Positions 19,435 through 29,168 are shown, counted from the first letter of the stretch. The stretch: DNA of 32,657 bases from an uncultured beta proteobacterium (GCA_903876715.1 CAIRBF010000029.1:1-32657), one strand, 5' to 3'. Notes: generated by a model not told the origin, from the sequence alone. Numbers and translations: made by a program.

Positions 19435-19489
19435 CGCGGTCTCCCGGTTGCGCGGCGCGATGGCCGTGGGCCTGGGCGTGGGTCGCGCC

Positions 19490-20671
19490 TCAGGCGGCGA
19501 AGAGCGGGCGGGCGTCCGGCGTGTAGCGCGCGACGCCCTCGGGGTCGAGCTCGACCCCGAGGCCCGGGCGGTCGGGGATGTCGAGCAGGCCGTCGGCATC
19601 GAGCGCGAAGGGCTCGCGCAGGATGCCGTCCACGTAGGGGCTGCCGCCGATGAACTCCACCAGGTCCACGTTGGGGAAGGCGGTCGCCATCTGCAGGTCT
19701 GCGGCGACGCCGAGCGCTGTGTTCCACCCGTGGCCGACATAGCGCACGCCGAAGTCCTGCGCCATCCAGACGATGCGGCGCTGCTCGCTGATGCCGCCGA
19801 CCTTGGTGACGTCGGGCTGGACGATGTCGAAGGCGCCGCGCGCGAGCCAGGGCTGGAAGGCCTGGCGCCGGGTCAGCACCTCGCCGCCGGCGATCGGCAC
19901 CGGGCTGGCGCGGCGCAGGGTGCAGAAGTCGTCGATCGCGTCGGGCTTGAGTGCTTCCTCGAACCAGCCGACCTGGTAGTCCGCCAGCATCTCGGCGGTG
20001 CGCAGCGCCCACTTCAGGCCTTGCGGCCAGTGCGCATCGCTGGCGCCCGGGTCGACGAAGAGCTGGACGTCCTTGCCCAGCGCTTCGCGCGTGGCGGCGA
20101 TGATGGCGCGGTCCAGGCCTGGGTCGTTCGTGCGGCCGAACGGACCCCAGCCGATCTTGAAGGCCTTGAAGCCGCGCGCCTTGTAGGGCGCAACGACGTC
20201 GTGCATGCGCTCGGGCATCTCCATCAGCAGCGAGCAGTACGGGCGCACCTTGTCGATGTAGCGCCCGCCCAGCAGCGTGCCCACGGACAGGCCGGTAGCC
20301 TTGCCCAGGATGTCCCACAGCGCGATGTCGATGCCGCTGATCGTGTGCGTCAGGGTGCCGCCGCGGCCCATCCAGAAGGTGTTCTGGTGCAGCTTCTCGG
20401 TCACGCGCTCGGGCTGCAGCGCGTTCTCGCCGCGGAACAGGGGTTCCAGCACCTGCAGGCCCGCCTGGACCAAGCGGCCGTCGGTGAAGACGCTGCCATA
20501 GCCGGTGATGCCGGCGTCGGTGTGCACCGCGATCAGCGCGTGGATGGAATCCTCGGGCCGGATCTCGGCGGACCAGCCGCCTTTGGGGCTTTCGCCGAAC
20601 AGGGGCGCAGCGACGATGGATCGGATCCGCACCGGCGGCAGGGTGCTTCGGGCTTCGGGGTGCTGGGGCAT
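19490..20671 (-). CDS. Enolase-superfamily (mandelate racemase/muconate lactonizing) enzyme 1
   Basis: 393 residues. The N-terminal capping domain includes EDSIHALIAVHTDAGITGYG, and the barrel starts near residue 130. Candidate metal ligands are Asp207 (FVDPGA), Glu238 or Glu239 (GWFEEA) and Glu264 (IAGGEV). Lys172 lies in AFKIGWGPFG, and the His-Asp pair would be His314 (GHGWNTALG) and Asp287 (QPDVTKVGG), as in the mandelate racemase subgroup. The first Lys of the usual KxK is Ala170. Members racemise or dehydrate alpha-hydroxy acids after abstracting the alpha-proton, so sugar-acid dehydratase is plausible. ATG at 20671 has AGGA seven nt upstream. It is a divergent paralogue of the enzyme at 30683. 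Confidence 0.92.
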   Translation of the reverse strand: MPQHPEARSTLPPVRIRSIVAAPLFGESPKGGWSAEIRPEDSIHALIAVHTDAGITGYGSVFTDGRLVQAGLQVLEPLFRGENALQPERVTEKLHQNTFWMGRGGTLTHTISGIDIALWDILGKATGLSVGTLLGGRYIDKVRPYCSLLMEMPERMHDVVAPYKARGFKAFKIGWGPFGRTNDPGLDRAIIAATREALGKDVQLFVDPGASDAHWPQGLKWALRTAEMLADYQVGWFEEALKPDAIDDFCTLRRASPVPIAGGEVLTRRQAFQPWLARGAFDIVQPDVTKVGGISEQRRIVWMAQDFGVRYVGHGWNTALGVAADLQMATAFPNVDLVEFIGGSPYVDGILREPFALDADGLLDIPDRPGLGVELDPEGVARYTPDARPLFAA

Positions 20672-20706
20672 GGGCTTGTCCTGCGGGTTGCGTGAGAAAT
20701 GGGAAT

Positions 20707-21474
20707 TCACCGGGGGCCGGAGGCCTCGTTGCGGCGGCGGGCGATGATGTTCTCGAGGTCGACCTTGTGGATCTCGACGTCGATGTGGTCGTGGACCGTG
20801 CGCGACACCTCGTCGAGGTCGCCGCCCTCGAAGACGCGCAGCAGCACCCGGTGCTCCTCGACGATGTCGACCATCGGCTTGCCCAGGGCCGACAGGCCGA
20901 AGATGATCGTCAACTGCCGCGCCAGCATCTCCCACATGTCGGCCAGCACGGCGTTGCCCGACAGCACGCACAGCGTGCGATGGAACTGGGTGTCGGCATT
21001 GGCGAAGCCCGCCACGTCGTTGACCCGCGAGCGCGCCGCCATGTCATCGACGATGGCCTGCAGACGGGTCAGGGCCTCGCCGCGGTTGCGTCCCAGGCGG
21101 ATCGCCCCACGCATGGCGGTGGTCTCGAGGGCCACCCGGACCTCGATCAACTGGTCGATGCGCTCGGTGGTCACCGGGGTCAGGCGGATGCCCTTGTAGG
21201 GCTCGTTGACCACGACCCCCTGGCTTTCCAGCACCCGCAGGGCTTCGCGCACCGGCACGCGGCTGACGCCCAGGCGCTGGGCGATATCGACCTCGACGAT
21301 ACGGTCGCCCGGCAGGATCAGCCCCTCGGCGGCGGCGGCGACCAGCGCGTCGATGACCTGGTGCACCAGGGTGCGGGGTTGCAGCTTGCCGAGCGCGAAG
21401 CCGGCCGCTTCTGGCGGCGCGGCCTCGGCGCTGGGCTCCTGAAGCCGTTCAGGCAGTTCGATGTCGTTGCTCAT
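20707..21474 (-). CDS. GntR-family transcriptional regulator, FadR/FCD subfamily
   Basis: 255 residues. After an acidic, Pro/Ala-rich 30-residue leader comes the winged helix-turn-helix (residues 35-105), with GDRIVEVDIAQRLGVSRVPVREALRVLES. The C-terminal FCD domain has the metal and ligand positions DTQFHRTL, EEHRVLL and HDHID, so it probably senses a carboxylate through a bound metal ion. It is encoded 16 nt after the CocE hydrolase 2 stop, within the catabolic operon, and no ribosome site is visible at its ATG, which suggests coupling to the upstream gene. It is the natural candidate to bind the GTATAC palindrome at 23543-23560 and control both divergent operons. Confidence 0.94.
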   Translation of the reverse strand: MSNDIELPERLQEPSAEAAPPEAAGFALGKLQPRTLVHQVIDALVAAAAEGLILPGDRIVEVDIAQRLGVSRVPVREALRVLESQGVVVNEPYKGIRLTPVTTERIDQLIEVRVALETTAMRGAIRLGRNRGEALTRLQAIVDDMAARSRVNDVAGFANADTQFHRTLCVLSGNAVLADMWEMLARQLTIIFGLSALGKPMVDIVEEHRVLLRVFEGGDLDEVSRTVHDHIDVEIHKVDLENIIARRRNEASGPR

Positions 21475-21490
21475 GGGGGGTCATGGGTAG

Positions 21491-23512
21491 TCACCAGCCT
21501 AGTCGGGGCACTCGGGTATGCCACCGGCGGTCCCAGAAGGGCTGTCCGTCGACGGTGATGCGGGTATGCACCTCGTGGTCCATGCCGCCGGCGTCGCTGC
21601 GCGTCACACAGCGCGCGTGCACGCTGCAGCGCCAGCCGTCCCGGTCGATGTCGTAGGTGAAGTCGCTGTCGACTTCGGCCTGCGCCGGCCGCTGCAGATC
21701 GACCTGGTAGCGCGAGCGGTTCACGCCCGCGCCCGATGGGGTGCGGTAGCTGCAGGTGAGTATGCCGCGTATGAGGTCACGCCGGACTTCGTAGTCAGGC
21801 GTGGGCAGCTCGGCCGTGGGCAGGGGCTCGAAGTCGCTGGGCAGGTAGGCGGGCTCCGGGAGGTCCGAAGGGCCCACCACCGGGAGTTCCAGCCGCGACG
21901 CGTACGCGCCGCCGCGCAGGATCGCCGCGGCATGGAGCTCGGGGGTCGGCCAGGCGTTGAGGACGTCGGCGGCGGCGAGCATCAGGCGTACCCGGTGGCC
22001 GGCTTCGAAACGGTAGGCGGTGGCCTGCAACGCCGGTTCGACGGCGTAGACACACCCGGGCACCAGCGGCTCGGGACGTTCGTGGGAGCGCAGGTGCGTC
22101 AGATTCAGGACCGCCCGACTGACAAGCACGCTGGTGCCGTCGGGCGCCACGTCGCACAGCTTGATCGACAGGAAGGCGGTCGGGACGCCGGCCCGGTAGT
22201 GCAGCAGGGCCTTCGGCACCCCGACCACCTCGATCGCCTGAGCCAGCGCCGGCGTCGTGTATACAAGCGACAGGCCCTCGTCGATGCGCTGGTCGTCGGG
22301 CATGCCCCAGCCGGGCAGGAACTGCCCGATCGCGTACCGGCCTGCGGCCACGCCAGCGTCGGGTCGGTAGGCCAGCACGTCGTGACCGGCTTCCTCGTCT
22401 GGCGTGCGTTGCTCGTCAGGCCGCGACAGCACGCCGTGTGCCCCCAGGACCCACTGCCGCGGTTCGCACGCCGGGGGCCACTGGTGCTCCTGGCGGAAGC
22501 GGCCCGGCTCCTCGCGACGCAGGGGTGCCGGCGGCGCGTAGCCGCGCACGAACACGCTCACCGGCGGCTCGCGATCCAGCGGACGCTGCGGGTCGGTGTC
22601 GATGCCCTTGAGGTGGCGGTCGAACCAGCGCAGGCACTCGTGGCGGTCGCTCATGCGCGGCAGCGGCCATGCGTTCTCGGGGTAGTTGTGCGTCCAGGGC
22701 CCGACGATGACCCGCTTCGGGCCGCGCAGCCGCGCATAGGTACGCAGCATGTCGTCGCCGTACCAGTCGCACCAACCACCGATCAGCATGACCGCGGCGC
22801 GCACGTCGTCGTGCCTGTCGCGCAGCAGGCGCTCCTGCCAGTAGTGGCCGTCCAGCAGGTGCTCGACGTAGGCCAGGCTCCATGGCGTGGACCGCTCCAG
22901 GCGCTGGGCCCAGATCTCGCGCCAGCGTTCGCCCACCCGATGCGCTGCCGGCGGTGCGAAGTTGTAGGCCGCCATCAGCGGTGCGAAGTTTTCCAGGCCG
23001 AACAGCCGCGGCGTGCCGCCCGGACAGGCCATGCCGTCGTACCAGTCGGAGCACATCTGGCACAGCACGACCGCCTTGAGCTCCTCGGGGGCCTGGCGCG
23101 CAGCGTCGTAGCACACGCCAGCGGTGTAGCTGATGCCGATCATGCCGACCTGGCCATCGCACCAGGGCTGTCGGGCGCACCAGCGGATCACCTCGACGAG
23201 GTCGCGCCGTTCGGCGTCGCTGCTGGGGCCGTCGTTGAAGCCCTCGGAATCGCCCGTGCCGCGGATGTCGACATTGACGAAGACATAACCGTGCGAGGCG
23301 AAGTAGGGATAGCGGGTCGCGCGCGGGCCGTAGACCTCGTTGTTGATCTTGTGATACGGCGTGTACTCGATGATCACCGGGCCGCGGAAATCTGCTCCTC
23401 CAGGGCGATCGGCGCGATCCGCCGGATCAGGCAGGTGCAGGTCGGCCGCCAGCGTCACCCCGTCCGGCATCGGGATGCGGACGTCGCGCAGGACCTTGAC
23501 GGGGTGGATCAT
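21491..23512 (-). CDS. CocE/NonD-family alpha/beta hydrolase 2
   Basis: 673 residues, no signal peptide. The N-terminal IPMPDGVTLAADLHLPD and VIIEYTPYHK are typical, and here the family segment VDIRGTGDSEGF is intact (residues 81-92), unlike hydrolase 1. The nucleophile motif is GISYTA at 126-131, with candidate Ser128. Candidate Asp is in GWCDWYGDDM and candidate His in VGPWTHNYPE. The C-terminal jelly-roll region includes CDVAPDGTSVLVSRAVLNLTH. It is the first gene of the minus-strand operon, starting at 23512 across from the binding-protein gene. The family includes cocaine esterase, glutaryl-7-ACA acylase and amino-acid ester hydrolases, so ester or amide cleavage is likely, but the substrate is unknown. 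Confidence 0.92.
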   Translation of the reverse strand: MIHPVKVLRDVRIPMPDGVTLAADLHLPDPADRADRPGGADFRGPVIIEYTPYHKINNEVYGPRATRYPYFASHGYVFVNVDIRGTGDSEGFNDGPSSDAERRDLVEVIRWCARQPWCDGQVGMIGISYTAGVCYDAARQAPEELKAVVLCQMCSDWYDGMACPGGTPRLFGLENFAPLMAAYNFAPPAAHRVGERWREIWAQRLERSTPWSLAYVEHLLDGHYWQERLLRDRHDDVRAAVMLIGGWCDWYGDDMLRTYARLRGPKRVIVGPWTHNYPENAWPLPRMSDRHECLRWFDRHLKGIDTDPQRPLDREPPVSVFVRGYAPPAPLRREEPGRFRQEHQWPPACEPRQWVLGAHGVLSRPDEQRTPDEEAGHDVLAYRPDAGVAAGRYAIGQFLPGWGMPDDQRIDEGLSLVYTTPALAQAIEVVGVPKALLHYRAGVPTAFLSIKLCDVAPDGTSVLVSRAVLNLTHLRSHERPEPLVPGCVYAVEPALQATAYRFEAGHRVRLMLAAADVLNAWPTPELHAAAILRGGAYASRLELPVVGPSDLPEPAYLPSDFEPLPTAELPTPDYEVRRDLIRGILTCSYRTPSGAGVNRSRYQVDLQRPAQAEVDSDFTYDIDRDGWRCSVHARCVTRSDAGGMDHEVHTRITVDGQPFWDRRWHTRVPRLGW
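22258..22265. promoter_or_regulatory. Possible secondary GTATAC operator inside hydrolase 2
   Basis: TGTATACA, a perfect 8-bp palindrome with the same GTATAC core as the divergent operator, about 1.29 kb into the first gene of the minus-strand operon. It also encodes Val-Tyr-Thr, so chance is possible. Confidence 0.2.
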
Positions 23513-23542
23513 GAGGTGCGATGCATTGCACGCGTATCGTGC

Positions 23543-23560
23543 CTGATTGTATACGTTCAG
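23543..23560. promoter_or_regulatory. Candidate GntR/FCD operator between the divergent operons
   Basis: The sequence CTGATTGTATACGTTCAG is an interrupted palindrome, CTGA-N2-GTATAC-N2-TCAG, with seven of nine pairs symmetric. GTATAC cores are known in operators of FadR-type GntR regulators such as UxuR and ExuR. It starts 31 nt upstream of the hydrolase 2 start codon, where TACAAT on the minus strand resembles a -10. It overlaps the -35 zone for the TATGCT at 23565. Confidence 0.6.
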
Positions 23561-23564
23561 AAGG

Positions 23565-23570
23565 TATGCT
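23565..23570 (+). promoter_or_regulatory. Possible -10 element of the transport operon
   Basis: TATGCT, 68 nt upstream of the binding-protein ATG, in an unusually AT-rich patch for this genome. The -35 would fall in CTGATT, inside the candidate operator, which suits repression. Confidence 0.35.
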
Positions 23571-23638
23571 ATCGTTGTTTCGTTGCGGCCCTGTCATCGT
23601 CATTTCCCGGCGCGCATCACACTGGAGAGGAGACATCC

Positions 23639-25168
23639 ATGCTCAAGAGGACCTTGTTGACCCTGGCGGTGTCGGCCGCCTTCGCCGTCGGCGCGAGCGG
23701 CGTCGCCCACGCCCAGAAGAAGGGCGGTGACGTGGTCGTCGGGATGACGTCGGCTCCCCCGTCGCTCGACCCGCACGCCACCTCCGCGCAGGTGGCCCGC
23801 AATGTCAACCTGCATGTCTTCGAGACCCTATATGCGCGCGATGAGAACGCGCGCCCGGTGCCGGATCTCGCCGAGGGCGTGACCATCTCGGCCGACGGGC
23901 TGACCTATGTGTTCACACTGCGCAGTGGCGTGCGCTTCCACAACGGCAAGGAGATGAGCTCGGCCGACGTCGTTGCCTCGCTGGAGCGTTACCGCAAGGC
24001 CGGTGCATCGGCCAGCCTGATCGCCTCGATCGAGTCCGTCGCCGCCAGCGGTCCGCGCCAGGTGACCATCAAGCTCAAGAGCGTGCAGTCCACCTTCCTG
24101 GGCAATCTGTCGAGCCCGCGCGCGCCGATCGCCATCATGCCCGCCGAGGAAGCCGCCAAGGAGATGGGCAAGGCCTCCCCGATCGGCACCGGCCCGTTCC
24201 GCTTCGTCGAGTACAAGCCCGACAGCCACGTCAAGCTCGGCCGCTTCGACGGCTACCGGCCCAACCCCGCCTACAAGGACCGGGACGGATTCGCCGGCCA
24301 CAAGGTGGTGCACATCGATTCGGTGACCTTCCGCTTCATGCCCGAGGCCGGCGCGCGCGACGCAGCCATGCAAAGCGGCCAGATCCACCTCAACGAGACC
24401 ACCGACGGGCCGACAGCCAAGCGCCTGCGCGCCGATGCGAACTTCCAGGTGATCCCGGTGCTGCCGTTCGCCGCGATGATCCTGAAGTTCAACATGGCCC
24501 AGGGCGCGGGTGCCGACCTGAACTTCCGTCGCGCCCTGGCCCAGTCGCTGGACTTCGAGGAGATCATGTCGGTCGCCTATCCCGACATCAACCGCATCGA
24601 CACGAGCTGGGTCTACGCCGGCTCGGCCTATCACACCGGCCGCAAGGCGTCCAAGCAGGATCTGGCAGCGGCCAAGGCCACCCTGGCAAAGTCTTCCTAC
24701 AAGGGCGAGAAGCTCACCTTCATCGTCCACAACGAACGGCCCACCGTGGACACCGCCACGGTCATCCAGCAGCAGGCCTCCCAGGTCGGCATCAACATCG
24801 AGATCAAGGTTGCCGACTGGCCCACGACCTCCAAGATCGGGCTCGGCAGCGACCAGGGCTGGAACCTCTGGACCCACGGTTTCGGGATCGAGCCCTACGA
24901 AGGGCCGGCGTCGGCGATGTCGCACTGGGTCAAGGGCCAGGGGCAGCGCAAGGCCGACCCGGTGATCGACGGTCTGTTCGAGAAGTTCAACGGCGAGATG
25001 AACCTCGAGGCTCAGCGCAAGCTCTTCGCCGATTTCGAGCAGCGCATGGCCGACCAGGCGATCGCCGTCAACATGGGCAACTACGGCCTGTTCCAGGTCG
25101 CGACGGCGCGGCTGAAGAACTTCAAGCCCTATCGCATCCCGCGCATGTGGGGCGTTTGGCTGGATTGA
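23639..25168 (+). CDS. ABC transporter substrate-binding protein, peptide/nickel type (SBP_bac_5)
   Basis: 509 residues. It captures the imported solute in the periplasm and delivers it to the permeases encoded downstream. The signal peptide is residues 1-29 (MLKRTLLTLAVSAAFAVGAS, cleavage after AHA). GGDVVVGMTSAPPSLDPHA, LAEGVTISADGLTYVFTLRSGVRFHNGK and ASPIGTGPFRFVEYKPD are the DppA/OppA family landmarks. The start is the ATG at 23639, with an excellent GGAGAGGAG six nt upstream. The frame stays open far upstream only as an antisense shadow of hydrolase 2. The family carries peptides, but also opines, sugars, nickel and glutathione, so it does not fix the substrate. Confidence 0.95.
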   Translation: MLKRTLLTLAVSAAFAVGASGVAHAQKKGGDVVVGMTSAPPSLDPHATSAQVARNVNLHVFETLYARDENARPVPDLAEGVTISADGLTYVFTLRSGVRFHNGKEMSSADVVASLERYRKAGASASLIASIESVAASGPRQVTIKLKSVQSTFLGNLSSPRAPIAIMPAEEAAKEMGKASPIGTGPFRFVEYKPDSHVKLGRFDGYRPNPAYKDRDGFAGHKVVHIDSVTFRFMPEAGARDAAMQSGQIHLNETTDGPTAKRLRADANFQVIPVLPFAAMILKFNMAQGAGADLNFRRALAQSLDFEEIMSVAYPDINRIDTSWVYAGSAYHTGRKASKQDLAAAKATLAKSSYKGEKLTFIVHNERPTVDTATVIQQQASQVGINIEIKVADWPTTSKIGLGSDQGWNLWTHGFGIEPYEGPASAMSHWVKGQGQRKADPVIDGLFEKFNGEMNLEAQRKLFADFEQRMADQAIAVNMGNYGLFQVATARLKNFKPYRIPRMWGVWLD

Positions 25169-25192
25169 CCGGCCCGACCGTGCGGCCGGTTT
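25168..25192 (+). terminator. Hairpin after the binding-protein stop (partial terminator or mRNA stabiliser)
   Basis: ACCGGCC (25168-25174) pairs perfectly with GGCCGGT (25184-25190) around a 9-nt loop, followed by only two more T. It overlaps the TGA stop. Such hairpins often let binding protein outnumber permease. Confidence 0.45.
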
Positions 25193-25293
25193 CCTGCCGG
25201 TCGCATTCGTGTGCTCCGTCGTCCCGCCGCCACGGTGTGCGGTCCGGCGGAGCATGTCTCGCCTGACCCCACGTCGCCCTGCTCCGCCTTCCC

Positions 25294-26238
25294 ATGGGAC
25301 GCTACGCCCTGCGCCGACTGCTTGCCACCCTGCCCGTGCTGCTGCTGGTGTCCTTGCTCACCTTCGCGCTGCTCTGGCTGGTGCCGGGCGATCCGGCGTC
25401 GATATTCCTGGATACGAGCGCCACGCAGGAGGCGCTGGACCGGGTGCGGCGCGAGATGGGCCTGGACAAACCCTTCCTGATGCGCATGGCCGAGTGGTAC
25501 GGGCGGCTGCTGCAGGGGGACTTGGGCAATTCCCTGCTGCTCAACCGCGGCGTCACCGAAGCCATCCTCGAGCGCCTGCCGGTGACCCTGTCGCTCACCA
25601 CGGTGGCTTTCGTCTTCGCCGTGCTGCTGGGGGTGGGCGCCGGCGTGCTGGCCGCGGTGCGCCACGGGCGCGCGGCCGACCAGGGCCTGATGACTCTGGC
25701 GCTCCTGGGCCTGTCGATCCCGGAGTTCTGGCTCGGGCTGGTCCTGATCTGGCTGCTGGCGGCGATGCTGCAGATCTTTCCCGCCGGTGACTACGTGGCG
25801 CTGACCAAGGACCCGCTGCTGTGGGCCTGGCACCTGGCGCTGCCGGCGTTCACGCTGGCCTGCGTGCAGATGGGCTTCGTCGCGCGGATGACGCGTTCGA
25901 GCATGCTCGAGGTGCTGGGTCAGGATTTCGTGCGCACCGCCCGTGCCAAGGGGCTGCCCGAGCCCTATGTGATCCTGCGTCACGGCCTGGGCAATGCGAT
26001 GGTGCCCATCGTCACGGTCATGGGCATCATGGTCGGCGCCTTGCTGGGCGGCGCGGTCGTGACGGAGCAGGTCTTCTCGCTGCCGGGCCTCGGGCGCCTG
26101 GTCATCGGCGCCGTGCTGTCGCGCGACTTCCCGGTGATCCAGGGCGGCCTGCTGTTCCTGGCGGGGATCTACCTCACGGTCAACCTCGTCGTCGACCTGC
26201 TGTACGCCGCGCTCGATCCGCGCGTGCGGCTGGAGTAG
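25294..26238 (+). CDS. ABC transporter permease, DppB/OppB type
   Basis: 314 residues, usual for DppB. Inner-membrane channel subunit. The first membrane helix is in LRRLLATLPVLLLVSLLTFALLWLVPGDPA, and about six helices follow. The periplasmic loop has LDKPFLMRMAEWYGRLLQGDLGNSL. The ATPase-contacting EAA loop is near DFVRTARAKGLPEPYVILRHGLGNAMVPIV. The C-terminus ends LYAALDPRVRLE, the usual DppB ending. The ATG at 25294 gives the standard MxRYxLRRL start but has no visible Shine-Dalgarno sequence. The 125-nt gap from the binding protein contains the hairpin and is otherwise featureless. Permease C starts four nt later. Confidence 0.95.
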   Translation: MGRYALRRLLATLPVLLLVSLLTFALLWLVPGDPASIFLDTSATQEALDRVRREMGLDKPFLMRMAEWYGRLLQGDLGNSLLLNRGVTEAILERLPVTLSLTTVAFVFAVLLGVGAGVLAAVRHGRAADQGLMTLALLGLSIPEFWLGLVLIWLLAAMLQIFPAGDYVALTKDPLLWAWHLALPAFTLACVQMGFVARMTRSSMLEVLGQDFVRTARAKGLPEPYVILRHGLGNAMVPIVTVMGIMVGALLGGAVVTEQVFSLPGLGRLVIGAVLSRDFPVIQGGLLFLAGIYLTVNLVVDLLYAALDPRVRLE

Positions 26239-26242
26239 GGCC

Positions 26243-27147
26243 GTGGTCGCCTCTGCCGCTCCCTCTGCCGCTCCCTCTGCCGCAGCCTCGGTCGCGCCCG
26301 CGGCGTACGCGCGGCGCGAGTCCTTCGCCCGGCGCCTGCTGCGCAATCGCTCGTTCGTGATCGGTGCGGTGCTGGTCGGGATGATCGTGCTGGCCGCCTT
26401 GCTGGCCGGCGTGCTCGCCCCCTTCGATCCCTTGAAAGGCAACTTCCGCGCCCGCATGGCCGCGCCGTCGACCACCCACTGGATGGGCACCGACCACTTC
26501 GGGCGCGACATCCTGTCGCGGACCCTGCACGGGGCGCGCATCTCGCTGCAGATCGGCTTCGCCGTGGCACTCGTGACGGGCCTGCTGGGGGTGGTCATCG
26601 GTGCCGCTTCGGGCTATTTCCGGCGCCTGGACGGACCCATCATGCGCCTGATGGACGCCTTCATGGCCTTTCCCTCCATCATCCTGGCCATCGCCATCAG
26701 CTCGGTCCTGGGGGCGTCGGTCACGAATGTGATCATCGCGCTGTCGATCGCCGCCACGCCCCACACCGCGCGCATCGTGCGCGCCTCGGTCATCGTGGTT
26801 CGGGAGATGGAGTACGTCGAGGCCGCCCGAGCCCTGGGGGCCAGTCACATGCGCATCCTGCTGCGTCACATCCTGGCCAACTCGCTCGCGCCGCTGGTGG
26901 TGCGCATGACCTACGTCTTCGCCGTGGCGATCCTGAATGAGGCCGTGCTGTCCTACATCGGCGTCGGGCCGCCGCCGCCCACCCCCACTTTCGGGGCCAT
27001 CATCGCCAACGGCCGTGACTTCATCGTTGCCGCACCCTGGATCACGATGGCCCCCGGTCTGACGGTGCTCGTCAGCGTGCTCGGCCTGAACCTGCTGGGC
27101 GACGGCTTGCGCGACGTCCTCGACCCGCGCATGCGGGTGGCGGCGCG

Positions 27148-27151
<4 letters not shown>
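26243..27151 (+). CDS. ABC transporter permease, DppC/OppC type
   Basis: 302 residues from the GTG at 26243, with GGAG about seven nt upstream. Second channel subunit, pairing with the DppB-type permease. A low-complexity Ser-Ala-Pro leader of about 22 residues comes first. FARRLLRNRSFVIGAVLVGMIVLAALLAG is the first helix, and HWMGTDHFGRDILSRTLHGARISLQIG is diagnostic for DppC. The EAA loop is YVEAARALGASHMRILLRHILANSLAPLVV, and the C-terminus is GDGLRDVLDPRMRVA. The start is the least certain part: a shorter protein lacking the repeat leader is possible but has no good start codon nearby. Its TGA overlaps the next ATG by four bases. Confidence 0.94.
26252..26283. repeat. 12-nt tandem repeat, 2.7 copies
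   Basis: Unit TCTGCCGCTCCC, two full copies and a near-complete third, encoding Ser-Ala-Ala-Pro repeats at the start of the DppC-type permease. In-frame, so copy changes would alter only the cytoplasmic leader. Confidence 0.65.
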
Positions 27152-28154
<1,003 letters not shown>

Positions 28155-28158
<4 letters not shown>

Positions 28159-29168
28159 ACGCCCCGCCGCTGATCGAGGCCCGCGGCCTGAGCAAGCACT
28201 TCGAGCGCCCGCGGCGCCTGTTGGCGCCAGCGTCCCCGCCGCTGCGCGCCGTGGACGGCGTGGATCTGCGCATCGACACCGGCGAGACGCTCGGGCTGGT
28301 GGGCGAGTCCGGCTGCGGCAAGTCCACCACCGGCCGCCTGTTGCTGCGCCTGATCGAGCCCACGGCGGGCGCGATCCTGCACCACGGCGAGGACATCACA
28401 CGCCTGAACGCGGCGGCGATGCGGCGCAAGCGCCGGGCGATGCAGATCGTCTTCCAGGACCCCTACGGCTCGTTGAATCCGCGCATGCGGGTCGACGAAC
28501 TGGTCAGCGAGCCGCTGGTGATCCACGGCGTGGGCGACGCCGCGCAGCGCGCGGCCCGGGTGCGCCGCCTGCTCGACCTGGTGCGCCTGCCTTCGAACGC
28601 GGTCGACCGCTACCCGCACGAGTTCTCCGGCGGCCAGCGTCAGCGCATCGGCATCGCGCGCGCGCTCGCGCTCGAGCCCGAGTTCGTCGTCGCCGACGAG
28701 GCCGTTTCGGCGCTGGATGTGTCGGTCCAGGCTCAGGTCATCAACCTGATGCGCGAGTTGCAGCGCGAGCTCAAGCTGACCTATCTCTTCATCTCGCACA
28801 ACTTGGCGGTGGTGCGCAACATCAGCGACCGCGTGGCGGTGATGTATCTCGGCCGCATCGTCGAGGTCGCGCCCGCGGACGTCCTCTTCGCGTCCCCGCG
28901 CCACCCCTACACGCAGGCGCTGCTGGACGCGCTACCAGGCGATCACCCTTCTCAGCGCCGCATGCACGTGGCCGTGCGCGGCGACCTGGCACAGCCGGGC
29001 GGCGCCGGCGCGGGATGCCGTTTTGCCAGCCGCTGTCCGCATGCGCAGGCGCGTTGCGCCGTGGAACCGCCCGGTCTCGCGCCCGTCGCGCACAGGCACG
29101 AGGTGGCTTGCCTGCGCGTGGCCGACGGCAGCCTTCCTCCACCCACCCAACCGCCCGCAACACCATGA
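28155..29168 (+). CDS. ABC transporter ATP-binding protein, DppF/OppF type
   Basis: 337 residues from the ATG at 28155; the frame is open upstream inside dppD-like sequence, but MNAPPLIEARGLSKHF is the normal start. Walker A is GESGCGKS, the Q-loop is IVFQDPYGSLNPRMRV, the signature is FSGGQRQR and the switch His is FISHNLAVV. Walker B reads FVVADEAVSALDVS, with Ala where DEPVSALD is more common. The C-terminal extension is CRFASRCPHAQARC. Its TGA overlaps the ATG of the M81 gene by four bases, which ties the metallohydrolase directly to the importer. Confidence 0.96.

Noticed and set aside
19741-20971. Minus-strand frame upstream extensions of the SDR and enolase-family genes
   Set aside because: They overlap the preceding real genes. 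Family N-termini and ribosome sites place the starts at 19434 and 20671.
21518-23638. Long plus-strand open frame running into the binding-protein gene from upstream
   Set aside because: It is the antisense shadow of CocE-like hydrolase 2 in GC-rich DNA. The binding protein has its own signal peptide and an excellent ribosome site at 23639.
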